64,000 nucleotides of DNA, taken from the NCBI RefSeq assembly GCF_011290685.1, contig NZ_JAANYN010000005.1:477194-541193 (forward strand), written 5' to 3'. The number at the start of each line of letters is the position of its first letter. The first letter of the stretch is position 1. Made by a program: the position numbers and the translations under genes. The notes under the pieces were generated by a model, which was not told where the DNA came from, searched no databases, and saw nothing but the letters and a program-made list of their open reading frames with translations. This document shows, in pieces, positions 35,665 to 45,162 of the stretch. The stretch comes from Cyclobacterium plantarum. GTDB taxonomy: Bacteria; Bacteroidota; Bacteroidia; Cytophagales; Cyclobacteriaceae.

Positions 35665-36700
35665 AATCAAACCCATTGGTGTTATTGGTATCGGAAGTTT
35701 TGGTGCAGCCATTGCCAATTTGCTGGCTGAGAAAAACGATGTATTGGTCTATGCCAGAGATCAGGGAGTTGTTGACGCAATCAATGAGCACCACATGGTG
35801 AAAAACCGAAAACTGGAAGAAAAAATCCAGGCTACCAGTGATCCGGAAATGCTCTGCGACGTTTGTGATATCATGTTTCCCATGATCCCGTCAGCTGCTT
35901 TCAGAGAGGTAATGGTTCAGTTTGCGCCATTTCTTCATCCCTATCATTTTTTAATTCATGGGACCAAGGGGCTATCGTTGAATTTACCAAAAGGGAAAAA
36001 TCTGGAAAATATTCATCAAATCAAGCGGGAGAATATTTGTACCATGAGCGAAGTGATCCTTCAGGAAACGGTTGTGGAAAGGATCGGTTGCCTGGCGGGG
36101 CCTAATTTGGCAAAGGAATTATTGGAAGACCAACCCGGAGCAACGGTCATTGCCAGCAGATATGACGAGGTGATCAGTGAGGGACAGCGCTTGTTGAGGT
36201 CAGATAATTTTCAGGTCTATGGCAATTCGGACATAGTAGGGGTGGAGCTTTCCGGAGTGCTGAAGAATATTATTGCCATCGCAGCAGGAGCGCTCTCAGG
36301 AATGGGGCTGGGAGACAATGCCAAAGGTTTGCTGGTTTCAAGGGGAATGGTAGAGATGATCTATTTGGGAAATGCCATGGGGGGAGAGACCAAGTCCTTT
36401 CTGGGCCTGGCAGGGATTGGAGACCTTGTCACTACCTGCAATTCCACGCTTTCCAGAAACTACACCCTGGGCTTCAGACTGGCAAGGGGAGAGACCCTGG
36501 ATGACATCGTATCAAACATGGAAGAGGTAGCGGAAGGCATCAATACCGTAAAACTGATCAAGCTTTATCTGGAATCTACAGACACAAGAGCACCCATTAC
36601 AGAAAATTTGTACAAGGTGCTCTTCGAAAACTTTAAAGTGGAAACGGCACTACAATACCTGATGAAATACCCGATTTATACCGATATAGATTTTTTATGA
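35636..36700 (+). CDS. gpsA: Glycerol-3-phosphate dehydrogenase [NAD(P)+]
   Basis: A 354-residue enzyme reducing dihydroxyacetone phosphate to sn-glycerol-3-phosphate for phospholipid synthesis. IGVIGIGSFGAAIANLL is the nucleotide loop, IHGTKGL and LAGPNLAKELL are family motifs, GVLKNIIAIAAG carries the catalytic Lys and GLAGIGDLVTTCNSTLSRNYTLG the substrate loop. It overlaps the acyltransferase gene by 29 bases, so the supply and use of glycerol-3-phosphate are coupled. Its end also overlaps the convergent dioxygenase gene by 25 bases. Confidence 0.95.
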   Translation: MDMNWKKSSKIKPIGVIGIGSFGAAIANLLAEKNDVLVYARDQGVVDAINEHHMVKNRKLEEKIQATSDPEMLCDVCDIMFPMIPSAAFREVMVQFAPFLHPYHFLIHGTKGLSLNLPKGKNLENIHQIKRENICTMSEVILQETVVERIGCLAGPNLAKELLEDQPGATVIASRYDEVISEGQRLLRSDNFQVYGNSDIVGVELSGVLKNIIAIAAGALSGMGLGDNAKGLLVSRGMVEMIYLGNAMGGETKSFLGLAGIGDLVTTCNSTLSRNYTLGFRLARGETLDDIVSNMEEVAEGINTVKLIKLYLESTDTRAPITENLYKVLFENFKVETALQYLMKYPIYTDIDFL

Positions 36701-37476
36701 TCTACATCCAGAATATGCGCAGCTTCGCCGCTGATTCTATCCAGCGTCTGTTTTTGGATGTATTTCTTTTGGTCTGTTTGTTGAATTTGGCTTCGGCGGC
36801 AAAAATAACTATGAATGGCTCTTCTGGGTGCATGGCTCCCGTTTTTGGTGCCACCGTGCCAGGCATGGGAATTAAATATAAATACAGATCCGGCAGGAGC
36901 GTTGATGATAATTTCTTCCGGATGTGGATCCATTGGGTCTTCCATGACATCCTGTGGCAGAGCAGCTTTCAAATGCGTTCCGGGCACTATCCTGGTAGCC
37001 CCGTTTTCGGGGCTGAAATCATCCAGAAGCCAAATGGAATTGCACACCATAAAATCATTTTTGGCAACCGCCTCCGGCCAATCAACATGTAATTTTTGTA
37101 AGCCGGCACCTGGCAGTGCAGCACGGTAATTCAAGGAAGACAACTTGAAATCCGCATTTAAGACAAAAGATATTGCTGCTAAAACTTTGGGATGGGTGTA
37201 AAAGATATCAAATTCTTCCCCTTTATTGACCAGATCCCCCAGCCTGTGCGCACCCGGCTCTTTTGAATGTCTGATATTGGGCGATTGCAGCAGTTCAATG
37301 CCTGCCTGATCTCCCTCTGATTCCAATAGTTTTTGGGCCCTGATGCGAATGCGATTCAAATGTTCATCGGAAAGCAATTTTCCTAAATTAACGTATCCTT
37401 GTTCACCTAATGTTTTTTTCTCATCTGCTGAAAGAAGGTCCTGTTCAACACCCATTTTTTGTAGTACTTGATGCAT
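36676..37476 (-). CDS. Phytanoyl-CoA dioxygenase (PhyH) family oxygenase
   Basis: About 266 residues, an Fe(II)/2-oxoglutarate-dependent oxygenase. The iron triad is H130-x-D132 (LHVDWPEA) and H207 (AWHGGT); the 2-oxoglutarate Arg is in PRRAIHSYF (about 218-219). Members hydroxylate acyl-CoAs, ectoine, halogenated or other small substrates; the target is unknown here. The frame extends to a GTG at 37512, but the ATG at 37476 starts a better N-terminus. Its 3-prime end runs 25 bases into gpsA on the other strand. Confidence 0.87.
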   Translation of the reverse strand: MHQVLQKMGVEQDLLSADEKKTLGEQGYVNLGKLLSDEHLNRIRIRAQKLLESEGDQAGIELLQSPNIRHSKEPGAHRLGDLVNKGEEFDIFYTHPKVLAAISFVLNADFKLSSLNYRAALPGAGLQKLHVDWPEAVAKNDFMVCNSIWLLDDFSPENGATRIVPGTHLKAALPQDVMEDPMDPHPEEIIINAPAGSVFIFNSHAWHGGTKNGSHAPRRAIHSYFCRRSQIQQTDQKKYIQKQTLDRISGEAAHILDVDHKKSISV

Positions 37477-37657
37477 GGTTATTCGCGGGGGTAAGTTTTT
37501 ATTTATAAACACCTAAAACTGCTATTGAACTACCCTGTGAAAGCGGCTGATTCCTGCTGTATTCTTTCAGCTGATTTTCCGAACACCTGCTCATAATGCC
37601 GATACAGGGATTCAATGCGGATTAAAGATAAGATGAAAGGTGAAAAATCCCAAAGCC

Positions 37658-38887
37658 TTACTCCAGTCTTTTAAGTCTGCTCATCAGTGGGGGATGGGAG
37701 TAATTCACGAATACATAAAGGGGATGCGGGTCGATATTGGACAGTGTTTTTACAGATAAGGTTTTGAGGGCCTCAGCCAGCGGCTGTCCGGCATAAGTAG
37801 ATTTGGCAAAAGCATCCGCTTCAAACTCATTTTTACGGCTGAGGTAATTCATCAAAATGCCCAAAACGGTGGAAATGGGAGAAAAAAGCATGGTAAATCC
37901 GATGATGTTCAGGTGAATAGCCATTTGATTTCCCCCCAGGGCATAACTTATCTGTTCACTAAAAATAAAAAGAGAGAGGATGTACAACATGATTCCAGTT
38001 TGTAATATTCCCGTGATCATCCCGGTTCTGATATGGCCTTTTTTAAAATGGCCGATTTCATGGGCAAGTACAGCAACCAATTCCTCAGGGGTATGTTGTT
38101 CCAGCAGGGTATCGAATAAAACGACTTTTTTTCTTTTTCCGAAACCCGAGAAAAAGGCGTTTGCCTTAGAGGACCTTTTGCTCCCATCCATAATAAAGAC
38201 ATTTTCCAGGGGAAAACCTACAGACCTGGCATACGCCATAATCGTGTTTTTAAGTTCCCCTTCTTCCAGAGGAGTAAGTTTATTGAATAGGGGGAGTATC
38301 AGCCCGGAGTAAAACATGTTGACAAACACCATAAAAAGGGCGGCAATTATCCAAAATATCCACCAGAAATCCCGTCCAATTTCCAAAATCAGCCAAACCA
38401 ATACAAAGAGTAAAGTTCCGCCGACAATGATGGATAAAAGGTAACCTTTGATTTTATCAGCAAAAAAAGTTTTCACGGTGGTTTTGTTGAACCCAAAGTC
38501 CTCTTCTATTTTGAAAGTATGGTAATAATCAAAGGGAATAGACAAAATGTCTGAACCAATAAAAAGAATCCCGAAATAAACTATGGATAAAGGGATGTGG
38601 GATAGGCCGAATTGCCGGAGGCATTCATCCAGATAGCCAAAAAAGCCAAAAGCAATAAAAATCAGGGTAAGTATAAAACTAAATCCACCTGTAAATAAAC
38701 CAAAAGTATAATTGGTTTGCTGGTATTTTTTGCTTTCCTTCAATTTATCGGGACTCAGGTATTGATCCAGTGTCTGGGGAACGTCCCCGATCTTTCGGCT
38801 AATGTTTAGGTAATTGATGGTTTTATCAAAAATGAAAGTAAGGGTAATGATCCCCATCAAAAGGTATTTTATAATTTCCTGGTCCAT
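37658..38887 (-). CDS. M48 family (Ste24/CAAX protease-like) membrane metallopeptidase
   Basis: A 409-residue integral membrane zinc protease. The HEIGH motif is at residues 276-280 in VAVLAHEIGHFKKGH, the third ligand is in RKNEFEADAFA (about 350), and several helices fill residues 5-25, 60-110, 145-205 and 290-345. SIPFDYYHTFKIEEDFGFNKTT and SKRSSKANAFFSGFGKRKKVVLFDTLL are typical of the Ste24/HtpX-type branch. It likely degrades or trims membrane proteins. It begins 12 bases after the porP/sprF-like gene and may be co-transcribed with it. Confidence 0.92.
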   Translation of the reverse strand: MDQEIIKYLLMGIITLTFIFDKTINYLNISRKIGDVPQTLDQYLSPDKLKESKKYQQTNYTFGLFTGGFSFILTLIFIAFGFFGYLDECLRQFGLSHIPLSIVYFGILFIGSDILSIPFDYYHTFKIEEDFGFNKTTVKTFFADKIKGYLLSIIVGGTLLFVLVWLILEIGRDFWWIFWIIAALFMVFVNMFYSGLILPLFNKLTPLEEGELKNTIMAYARSVGFPLENVFIMDGSKRSSKANAFFSGFGKRKKVVLFDTLLEQHTPEELVAVLAHEIGHFKKGHIRTGMITGILQTGIMLYILSLFIFSEQISYALGGNQMAIHLNIIGFTMLFSPISTVLGILMNYLSRKNEFEADAFAKSTYAGQPLAEALKTLSVKTLSNIDPHPLYVFVNYSHPPLMSRLKRLE

Positions 38888-38899
38888 GTTGCAAACTTA

Positions 38900-39949
38900 T
38901 TAAAATTTGGGACAAGGAAGAATGGTATCTCTTTTTCTGGGTGCTCCGGGATTGCTTGGAGGGAAAATGTAGGATATGCTGATTTCGTGGGCTCCTCCTG
39001 ACTGAATGCCCAATTGAGAAACGGTATAATCGAAACTGTAACCCACATTTAAACCAGATGGCAGGTTGAAGCCAACCATCATCACCAGGGCGTCCCGGTT
39101 ACTTTGGTTTTCTATAGGTTTGTAAGGCAATCCCCTGTACCAAAGGCCAAAAACAATGGGTTCCATATATATGTAGGCACCCAGATCCAATTGTTCAAAA
39201 GGACCTTGCCGCTTGTAATTGATGGTAGGCGTAAAATACCGCTGTTTGTAGGTATGGGTAAAATCCCGTCTTGGCGCACCTCTCCCAAGAGAAATCCGGT
39301 AACCTGTATGAATGGAATATTTGATGGGTAACCTGCTGATCCCCTCCTCAATAAAGCTTTGATTGGGTTGGTTGACATGATGCGTGGAGAGACCAAACCA
39401 AAAATCTTCTGTAAAGATCAATCCCCCGAAAGACAGCGATAACAGGTTTACGGGTTCACCGAAGCCTTGCAGGTCATTGCCGGGTAGTATGGGGCCAAAT
39501 GGATCCGAGGGATTGATTTGGTTGGCAAAGACGAGATTTTCGTAAAAGCCGATATCCCTTCGCATATAACTGGCCTGAAATCCCGGTCTAAGGTACAGGT
39601 TATCGGCCATTTTTAATTCGTAAGAAAACAGGCCTGAAACATGAGTAGATCTTAAACCGGCAGCACCTTCCACGTCGTTGGTTACCAGAAATCCGATTCC
39701 TGTATTGTATTCTTCTACAAATGTATCACCATAAGCGGAGAAAGTCGTAAAGCTGGCCTCCAGTCCGGGCCATTGGCTCCGGTAATTGACACCCACCCTT
39801 GTGGCTATTTCTGATCCCGCAAATGCAGGGTTGAGGTACAAAGGAGCTGCATAGTATTGACTATATTGGGGATCCTGCCCAAAAGAGGTCAATGCAACTA
39901 GCATTCCTAGTAGCGTTAAAAAAACTGGATTTAATTGTGACTGAAACAA
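38900..39949 (-). CDS. PorP/SprF family type IX secretion system membrane protein
   Basis: A 349-residue outer-membrane barrel with a signal-like start (PVFLTLLGMLVALTSFGQ) and the family opening QDPQYSQYYAAPLYLNPAFAGSEIATRVGVNYRSQWP. PorP/SprF proteins are the partner barrels of surface proteins that carry type-B C-terminal domains, and help attach them after T9SS export. One such protein is divergently encoded next door. The frame has no ATG ahead of the signal: it starts at TTG (39949), five codons after an in-frame stop; the next ATG (39904) would cut into the signal peptide. Confidence 0.9.
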   Translation of the reverse strand: MFQSQLNPVFLTLLGMLVALTSFGQDPQYSQYYAAPLYLNPAFAGSEIATRVGVNYRSQWPGLEASFTTFSAYGDTFVEEYNTGIGFLVTNDVEGAAGLRSTHVSGLFSYELKMADNLYLRPGFQASYMRRDIGFYENLVFANQINPSDPFGPILPGNDLQGFGEPVNLLSLSFGGLIFTEDFWFGLSTHHVNQPNQSFIEEGISRLPIKYSIHTGYRISLGRGAPRRDFTHTYKQRYFTPTINYKRQGPFEQLDLGAYIYMEPIVFGLWYRGLPYKPIENQSNRDALVMMVGFNLPSGLNVGYSFDYTVSQLGIQSGGAHEISISYIFPPSNPGAPRKRDTILPCPKF

Positions 39950-39993
39950 AGATTTATTCGTTTATTGAATACCAAACAGTTTATAAACGTTTT

Positions 39994-40020
39994 GCTGCTT
40001 CCTTGGGTATGTAAAGCAGC
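39994..40020. other. Hairpin in the intergenic region of the porP-like and surface protein genes
   Basis: GCTGCTT (39994-40000) pairs with AAGCAGC (40014-40020) across a 13-base loop, ending 9 bases before the ATG of the large surface protein. It may affect ribosome access or messenger stability of that gene, or be the leader start of the divergent gene. No direct evidence of function. Confidence 0.4.
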
Positions 40021-40029
40021 GTGTAAATT

Positions 40030-43000
40030 ATGAAATCTAACTATTTTAACACCATATTTGATTTTATTTTTAAAGCAATATTTTTATTTATTGGTCTGAA
40101 TGTCCCCTTGATGGGTTATACTCAGGGTTTTAATGACAATGAGTGGATATTTGGATATTGTGAAGGGGGAGAAAACAATTACATTTCTTTTGGAAAAGAT
40201 GGGAGGGCTCAGGTTGCCACCCTTCCCGGAAATATTACCCTGGGCAAGAATAACGCTGCCATGGCCATTGACCCCATCACTGGAGAAATTCTTTTCTACA
40301 CAGACGGCGCACTGGTATACAATTACCTCAATGATGCCATGCAGGGAGTAGTGGGTGAGTTAGGGGGAATGGAAACTGAGCGACAGTCAGTAGCCATAGC
40401 CTCTTTGGATTTTGATCCAAACCCCGGAGGAGCAAAGGAATTTTATATTTTTTATATCAGTCCGGCAGGGCAGCTGGAGTACAGTTTGGTTGACATGAAC
40501 GAACAGGGGGGTGCCCCTTCGAATCAGCCTCCTGCAGGGACAGTTTCTGCGGGTGGCACCATTGGCAATGCTACAGGAGCCATTTTGGTAGTCAAATCGG
40601 GAAGTTCCCCAAATTATTTATTGAGCGTTGAGGAGGGAAATTTGATTTCCCGTAGGTTGGAAGACTTGCAGGGTGAGTTTACAGAAACAGCATCTTTGCC
40701 ATTGGATGCAGATCCTGCATCCATATTTTTTGATGAAGCGTCTGAGACCCTTTACCTGATACCAGAAGGGACGGGTGAGGATATTCTGGCTGTTCCTTTT
40801 GATCCGGATTCAGGGATATTTGGAACTCCGGAACCCATTGAAGGTACGGGAGGAGCTGATTCGATAGGAGGGGTTTCTGTTTCTCCGGAGGGAGATTTTT
40901 TGTATTACTCCCGGGGAGATGAGTTGTTCCGGATTTTTATCAGTGAAGAGGAGATTGATCCTGAATTAGACCCAGCCGAAATTCCTGACACCGGGCCGGT
41001 CACGCTACCCCTGACCAATGAGATTCATCGCATTTACGACCTCAAATACGGGCCAGATGATCAGCTGTATTACATCTATGAAGAAGTTGAGGGAGGGCCT
41101 CAATACGTAGGGAGGGTGACCAATCCTGACGAATGGATTCTGGCAGGAGTGGATATAGAGGAATTACCCTTTAATGGTACAGACTTTTGTGGTACGGTTT
41201 TCCCCCAATTTGCACCTACCGCAGATGTAAACCCTATGGCAGATTTTACCTGGCAACCCGAAATGCCCTGTATGAACAATCCCCTTCAGCTTACCAGTAT
41301 GGTTAGTCCATTGAACTACCAACCGGTAAGTTTCGAGTGGGAGATCTTGCCTCCACTTACAGATGAAGAAGGCGAAGAAATTGAAATGGATCTGAATGCG
41401 GAACACCTTCTTCTGCCCAGGGACGCTACCTCCGAACAACAAGTCACTGTAAATCTAACTGTTACCTATGCCAATGGCGAAACCAGTAATGTAACCAAAA
41501 ACATAACATTTACTGAAAATAACCTTACTGTTCAGTTTAATCCTGCCGATACCACCCTTTGTGACCCTTCCTGTCTGGATCTGATGCCATTGGTGGAGGC
41601 CCAGAGTGGTGAAGAAGGTGGTGGTCAGGGTGGCGGACAGCCAGGCGGACAACCAGGTGGGGGTGGAGGTATAGGAGGTATACCCGGGATAGGACAACAA
41701 CCCGGAGGAGGCCAGGGCCAACAACAACAAAACTATGAATACTTTTGGTCGAATAAGCGGGAAGAAGGTTGGGGGCCAGAAGCACCAAATGAAATTTGCA
41801 GACCCGGATTTTATTGGGTGCTTGTACGGGAGCAGGGATCCAGTTGTTACGCCTATGCCAGCATCCGGGTGAAAATGTGGGATGTGGAAGACCAATCTAA
41901 CAATATCTGGTACTTTGGAGATGGTGCAGGCCTGGATTTCAATCCTGATCCTGACGACCCGGATGCCCCAACACCCAGGCCAATAGAAAACCCTCATCCC
42001 CAAAATATTCCTGCAGGAGTCACCACCGTTTCAGACCAGGCTGGTCAGGTGCTTTTTTATACCGATGGCCAAACCGTATGGGACCTGAATGGCAACCCCA
42101 TGCAAAACGGAGAGGATATAGGAGGGGATAACCTCTCTACTGGTAGTGTGCTTGCAATTCCAGTAGCTTCAGATGAAACTTTATATTACCTATTTACTAC
42201 CCAACAGGGTGCGGGTGGTGAAAATGAGGTAAAGTATTCCCTGGTAGATATCAAAGGGGATAATCCTGACGGTATAGGCAATGTGGTCACCAAAGATAAT
42301 TTTTTGTTCAGTCCGAGTACTGAGCATGCCACGGCCTTTAATTCCGGCGATACTACATGGGTAGTATTTCACGAAAAGGGCAATGATACCTTTAGGATGT
42401 ATCCCGTTTCCAGTGAAGGGATTGGTCAGCCTGTTTTTAATTCTATTGGCGGCAACCATGATTTTGGGGACGGCATCGGGACGATGAAACTATCCGGTGA
42501 TGGCTCCAAACTGGCTGTTGCCTATTCAGAAGGAGGCACCAATAAGGTGGATATTTTCGATTTTGATCAAGGTACAGGTGAATTGGAAATATATGCAAGC
42601 CTGGATTTGGGTAGTGATGGAGATATCTATGGATTGGAGTTTTCCTCGGATGCAAGCAGGATATTCGTTTCTTACAGAAATGGTGGCCCGGGAGTGGAGG
42701 AATTTTACATCCAGGAAACAGAGGCAGGAGATGAAGATGATCCGGATAGCCCGGACACTTCTGCCTGCTCGGAATGCTTTGTGAATGCAACGGATCAGGA
42801 TGCCATTGAGAGCTGTATTATTGAAAGCAGAGCTACTGTGTCAGGCACAGGTGGTCTGGATTTAGGAGCGGTTCAAATTGGTCCTGACGGTCAGATATAT
42901 GTGGCAGTAGTAGGTTCAAACCAGATAGGACAAATACAAATAGGGTCCGGCTGTAACCCTTCTACCTTTAACCAGAATGCGGTGGATGCCATGCCCGGAA

Positions 43001-45162
43001 CTACCAACCTGGGGCTGCCTTCTTTTGTCCAAAATTCAGGCAGCAATATTCCCGACCCCAGTCTGAATGGTCCTGACAGACTTTGTTTAAGTGATGAAGA
43101 AGGGGCTGTTGGATTGTTTGAAGGGGGAGGAGAACCGGATATAGACACTTATAACTGGACAATTTTCAACGAGGATGGAGAAGTGGTGGATGAATTCCTA
43201 AATGGAGGAGAGGAGTTTCAGGACCTGGAGTATGCATTCGATACGGTGGGTGTATTTACCGTTCAGTTGGAAGTAGATCGCTGCGGAACCCCATGGGAAG
43301 AAGTTTTTTCCATGGAGGTGGAAGTGCTGGCTTCCCCTGAAATCATCCTTCCTGATGAAGTGTCCCTTTGTGGTGACACAAAGAATTTGGTGGCTGTGGA
43401 TCCGGAAGATCCACGCTTGTCTGAATATGAATTTATCTGGGAGAATGCAGCAGGGGAAGTCATTGGAAATTCCAATGAACTGGAAGTGACAGAAGAAAGT
43501 ATTTACACCGTAACGGTATCTTATGCCCTGCCGGCTGGTGCGGATGAAGAGGTATTTGAAACCTGCCCGGTTACCCAATCGGTTTTCGTTGGTCCTCCCT
43601 TTGAATTTGAATTGGAGCAGTCTGCAGAAGAGGTTTGTTATGGAGAGAATGTTACCTTCAATCCGGACACGCCTGTTTCCGGACTATGGTCCATAAGGCC
43701 TTCGGGAGGGGGCGATTATGAAGTGTTGGGAGATACTCAGGAGCTGGAAATCAATACCGGGGATCTGGAGGGGCCAGGATCATTTGATCTCTTGTTCCAG
43801 GCCCGGGACCCGCAAGACAGCACCTGTACGGTGGAGAGAACAGCCAGTTTGTTGGTTAACCCCATTCCCGAATTTGCAATTGAAGCTATAAGTCCTGCTC
43901 AAAGTTGTGATATAGGGGACGGTAGCATTCTTTTGGAAGCGGGTACTCCTTTGGACAGTTTGGTGTCTGAGGATACAGATGAAATTTTCCTGAACCTTCT
44001 GGCGGGTGAAGAAATTGAGTTCACTGCTCTTGCACCGGGTACTTATACTTTTACGGCTTATTCAGGCGGTTGTTCTGGTTCCCAGGTGGCGGTAATCGAA
44101 AATGCCAGCCCTCCTTCAGATACAGTTTATGATGTTGAAGTTGCTCCTGAATCCTGTACGGCAAATGGTGTACAGGAGGGTGCGGTATCCATTTTCTTTA
44201 ACAATGGGCCAGCCTCTGGCAGCTATCGCATTCAAAACCTGACAACAGGAGAAGCATTTGAAACGACTTTTGCAGGTGAAGACAGTATTCGGGTGGATTT
44301 GCCTCAGGGGGAATACCTGGTGGAAGTCACAGATTTGGGAGGCTGTGCAGTTCCTGATCCGGAAATATATTCCATTGGCACCGGAAATGAGGCTGAGGTA
44401 GTTTTGAGTAGTCCGGGTTTATGTGGGGGTGTCTTGAGCACCGAAATCATTGCGGAAGCGGATTTTTCTCAGGTTGAGCAGATTGAGTGGTATTATCAGG
44501 TCGGAGCCGGCAGCACACGGATTGTGGGAGAATCGGACTCTGTTTTGGTAGTGGAAAATCCGGGTACTTACGAGATTCGTTTGCTTAGTTCAACAGGATG
44601 TCTGCTTGGATCGGAATCCATAGAAATTATTTTTTCCGATGCCATGCCCCCTGTACTGTTGGATAATTATGAAATATGCAATTCAACTGGGGATTTGGTT
44701 ACCCTGGATGTGGGGACCTGGGCATCTTATGAATGGTACAGGGATGAGGTGCTGGTTAGCGAAGAACCGGTATTTGTTCCTGAATTGGCCGGTTCCTACG
44801 AGTTGAGGGTTATGGATGAAGCAGGCTGTGATTTTACCATAAATTTTACTATAGAAGAAATTTGTGATATCGACGTTAGGTTTCCCAATGCCCTCAGACC
44901 GGACGATCCAAACAGGAATTTCGTAATTTATACCCAGGGAGAGATAGACACATTGGTAGTTTATATCTACAACCGCTGGGGAGAATTGGTTTATTTTTGT
45001 GAAGAGACCAATGTAGCTGAAAACGTATCCGTATGCAGTTGGGATGGAATAGTTAATGGAAAAAAAGTACCAGTGGGAACATATCCTGTGGTTGTGAAGT
45101 TTACCAACGAAGAACAAATGATTGAAAGAACCTTAAGAGAAGCCATTGTAGTAATAGATTGA
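40030..45162 (+). CDS. Giant cell-surface protein with T9SS type-B sorting domain
   Basis: A 1710-residue exported protein. After a signal segment (to about residue 33) comes a propeller-like module opening NEWIFGYCEGGENNYISFG (about 35-390), a PKD-like domain (about 395-505), a Gly/Gln/Pro-rich linker (about 527-567), and a second propeller-like module opening NNIWYFGDGAGLDF (about 624-1000). A chain of Ig/PKD-like domains follows (about 1013-1610), then a gliding-motility-associated C-terminal domain with FPNALRPDD, VYIYNRWGELVYF and SWDGIVNGKKVPVGTYPVVV. It should be secreted by T9SS and held at the cell surface, probably with the divergent PorP/SprF protein. Acidic, few lysines, many cysteines in the repeat part. 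The ligand is unknown. Confidence 0.88.
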   Translation: MKSNYFNTIFDFIFKAIFLFIGLNVPLMGYTQGFNDNEWIFGYCEGGENNYISFGKDGRAQVATLPGNITLGKNNAAMAIDPITGEILFYTDGALVYNYLNDAMQGVVGELGGMETERQSVAIASLDFDPNPGGAKEFYIFYISPAGQLEYSLVDMNEQGGAPSNQPPAGTVSAGGTIGNATGAILVVKSGSSPNYLLSVEEGNLISRRLEDLQGEFTETASLPLDADPASIFFDEASETLYLIPEGTGEDILAVPFDPDSGIFGTPEPIEGTGGADSIGGVSVSPEGDFLYYSRGDELFRIFISEEEIDPELDPAEIPDTGPVTLPLTNEIHRIYDLKYGPDDQLYYIYEEVEGGPQYVGRVTNPDEWILAGVDIEELPFNGTDFCGTVFPQFAPTADVNPMADFTWQPEMPCMNNPLQLTSMVSPLNYQPVSFEWEILPPLTDEEGEEIEMDLNAEHLLLPRDATSEQQVTVNLTVTYANGETSNVTKNITFTENNLTVQFNPADTTLCDPSCLDLMPLVEAQSGEEGGGQGGGQPGGQPGGGGGIGGIPGIGQQPGGGQGQQQQNYEYFWSNKREEGWGPEAPNEICRPGFYWVLVREQGSSCYAYASIRVKMWDVEDQSNNIWYFGDGAGLDFNPDPDDPDAPTPRPIENPHPQNIPAGVTTVSDQAGQVLFYTDGQTVWDLNGNPMQNGEDIGGDNLSTGSVLAIPVASDETLYYLFTTQQGAGGENEVKYSLVDIKGDNPDGIGNVVTKDNFLFSPSTEHATAFNSGDTTWVVFHEKGNDTFRMYPVSSEGIGQPVFNSIGGNHDFGDGIGTMKLSGDGSKLAVAYSEGGTNKVDIFDFDQGTGELEIYASLDLGSDGDIYGLEFSSDASRIFVSYRNGGPGVEEFYIQETEAGDEDDPDSPDTSACSECFVNATDQDAIESCIIESRATVSGTGGLDLGAVQIGPDGQIYVAVVGSNQIGQIQIGSGCNPSTFNQNAVDAMPGTTNLGLPSFVQNSGSNIPDPSLNGPDRLCLSDEEGAVGLFEGGGEPDIDTYNWTIFNEDGEVVDEFLNGGEEFQDLEYAFDTVGVFTVQLEVDRCGTPWEEVFSMEVEVLASPEIILPDEVSLCGDTKNLVAVDPEDPRLSEYEFIWENAAGEVIGNSNELEVTEESIYTVTVSYALPAGADEEVFETCPVTQSVFVGPPFEFELEQSAEEVCYGENVTFNPDTPVSGLWSIRPSGGGDYEVLGDTQELEINTGDLEGPGSFDLLFQARDPQDSTCTVERTASLLVNPIPEFAIEAISPAQSCDIGDGSILLEAGTPLDSLVSEDTDEIFLNLLAGEEIEFTALAPGTYTFTAYSGGCSGSQVAVIENASPPSDTVYDVEVAPESCTANGVQEGAVSIFFNNGPASGSYRIQNLTTGEAFETTFAGEDSIRVDLPQGEYLVEVTDLGGCAVPDPEIYSIGTGNEAEVVLSSPGLCGGVLSTEIIAEADFSQVEQIEWYYQVGAGSTRIVGESDSVLVVENPGTYEIRLLSSTGCLLGSESIEIIFSDAMPPVLLDNYEICNSTGDLVTLDVGTWASYEWYRDEVLVSEEPVFVPELAGSYELRVMDEAGCDFTINFTIEEICDIDVRFPNALRPDDPNRNFVIYTQGEIDTLVVYIYNRWGELVYFCEETNVAENVSVCSWDGIVNGKKVPVGTYPVVVKFTNEEQMIERTLREAIVVID

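Noticed and set aside
41530..42003. Long minus-strand frames within the giant surface protein
   Set aside because: They mirror the Gly-rich repeat and propeller coding region, which has clear protein motifs on the plus strand.
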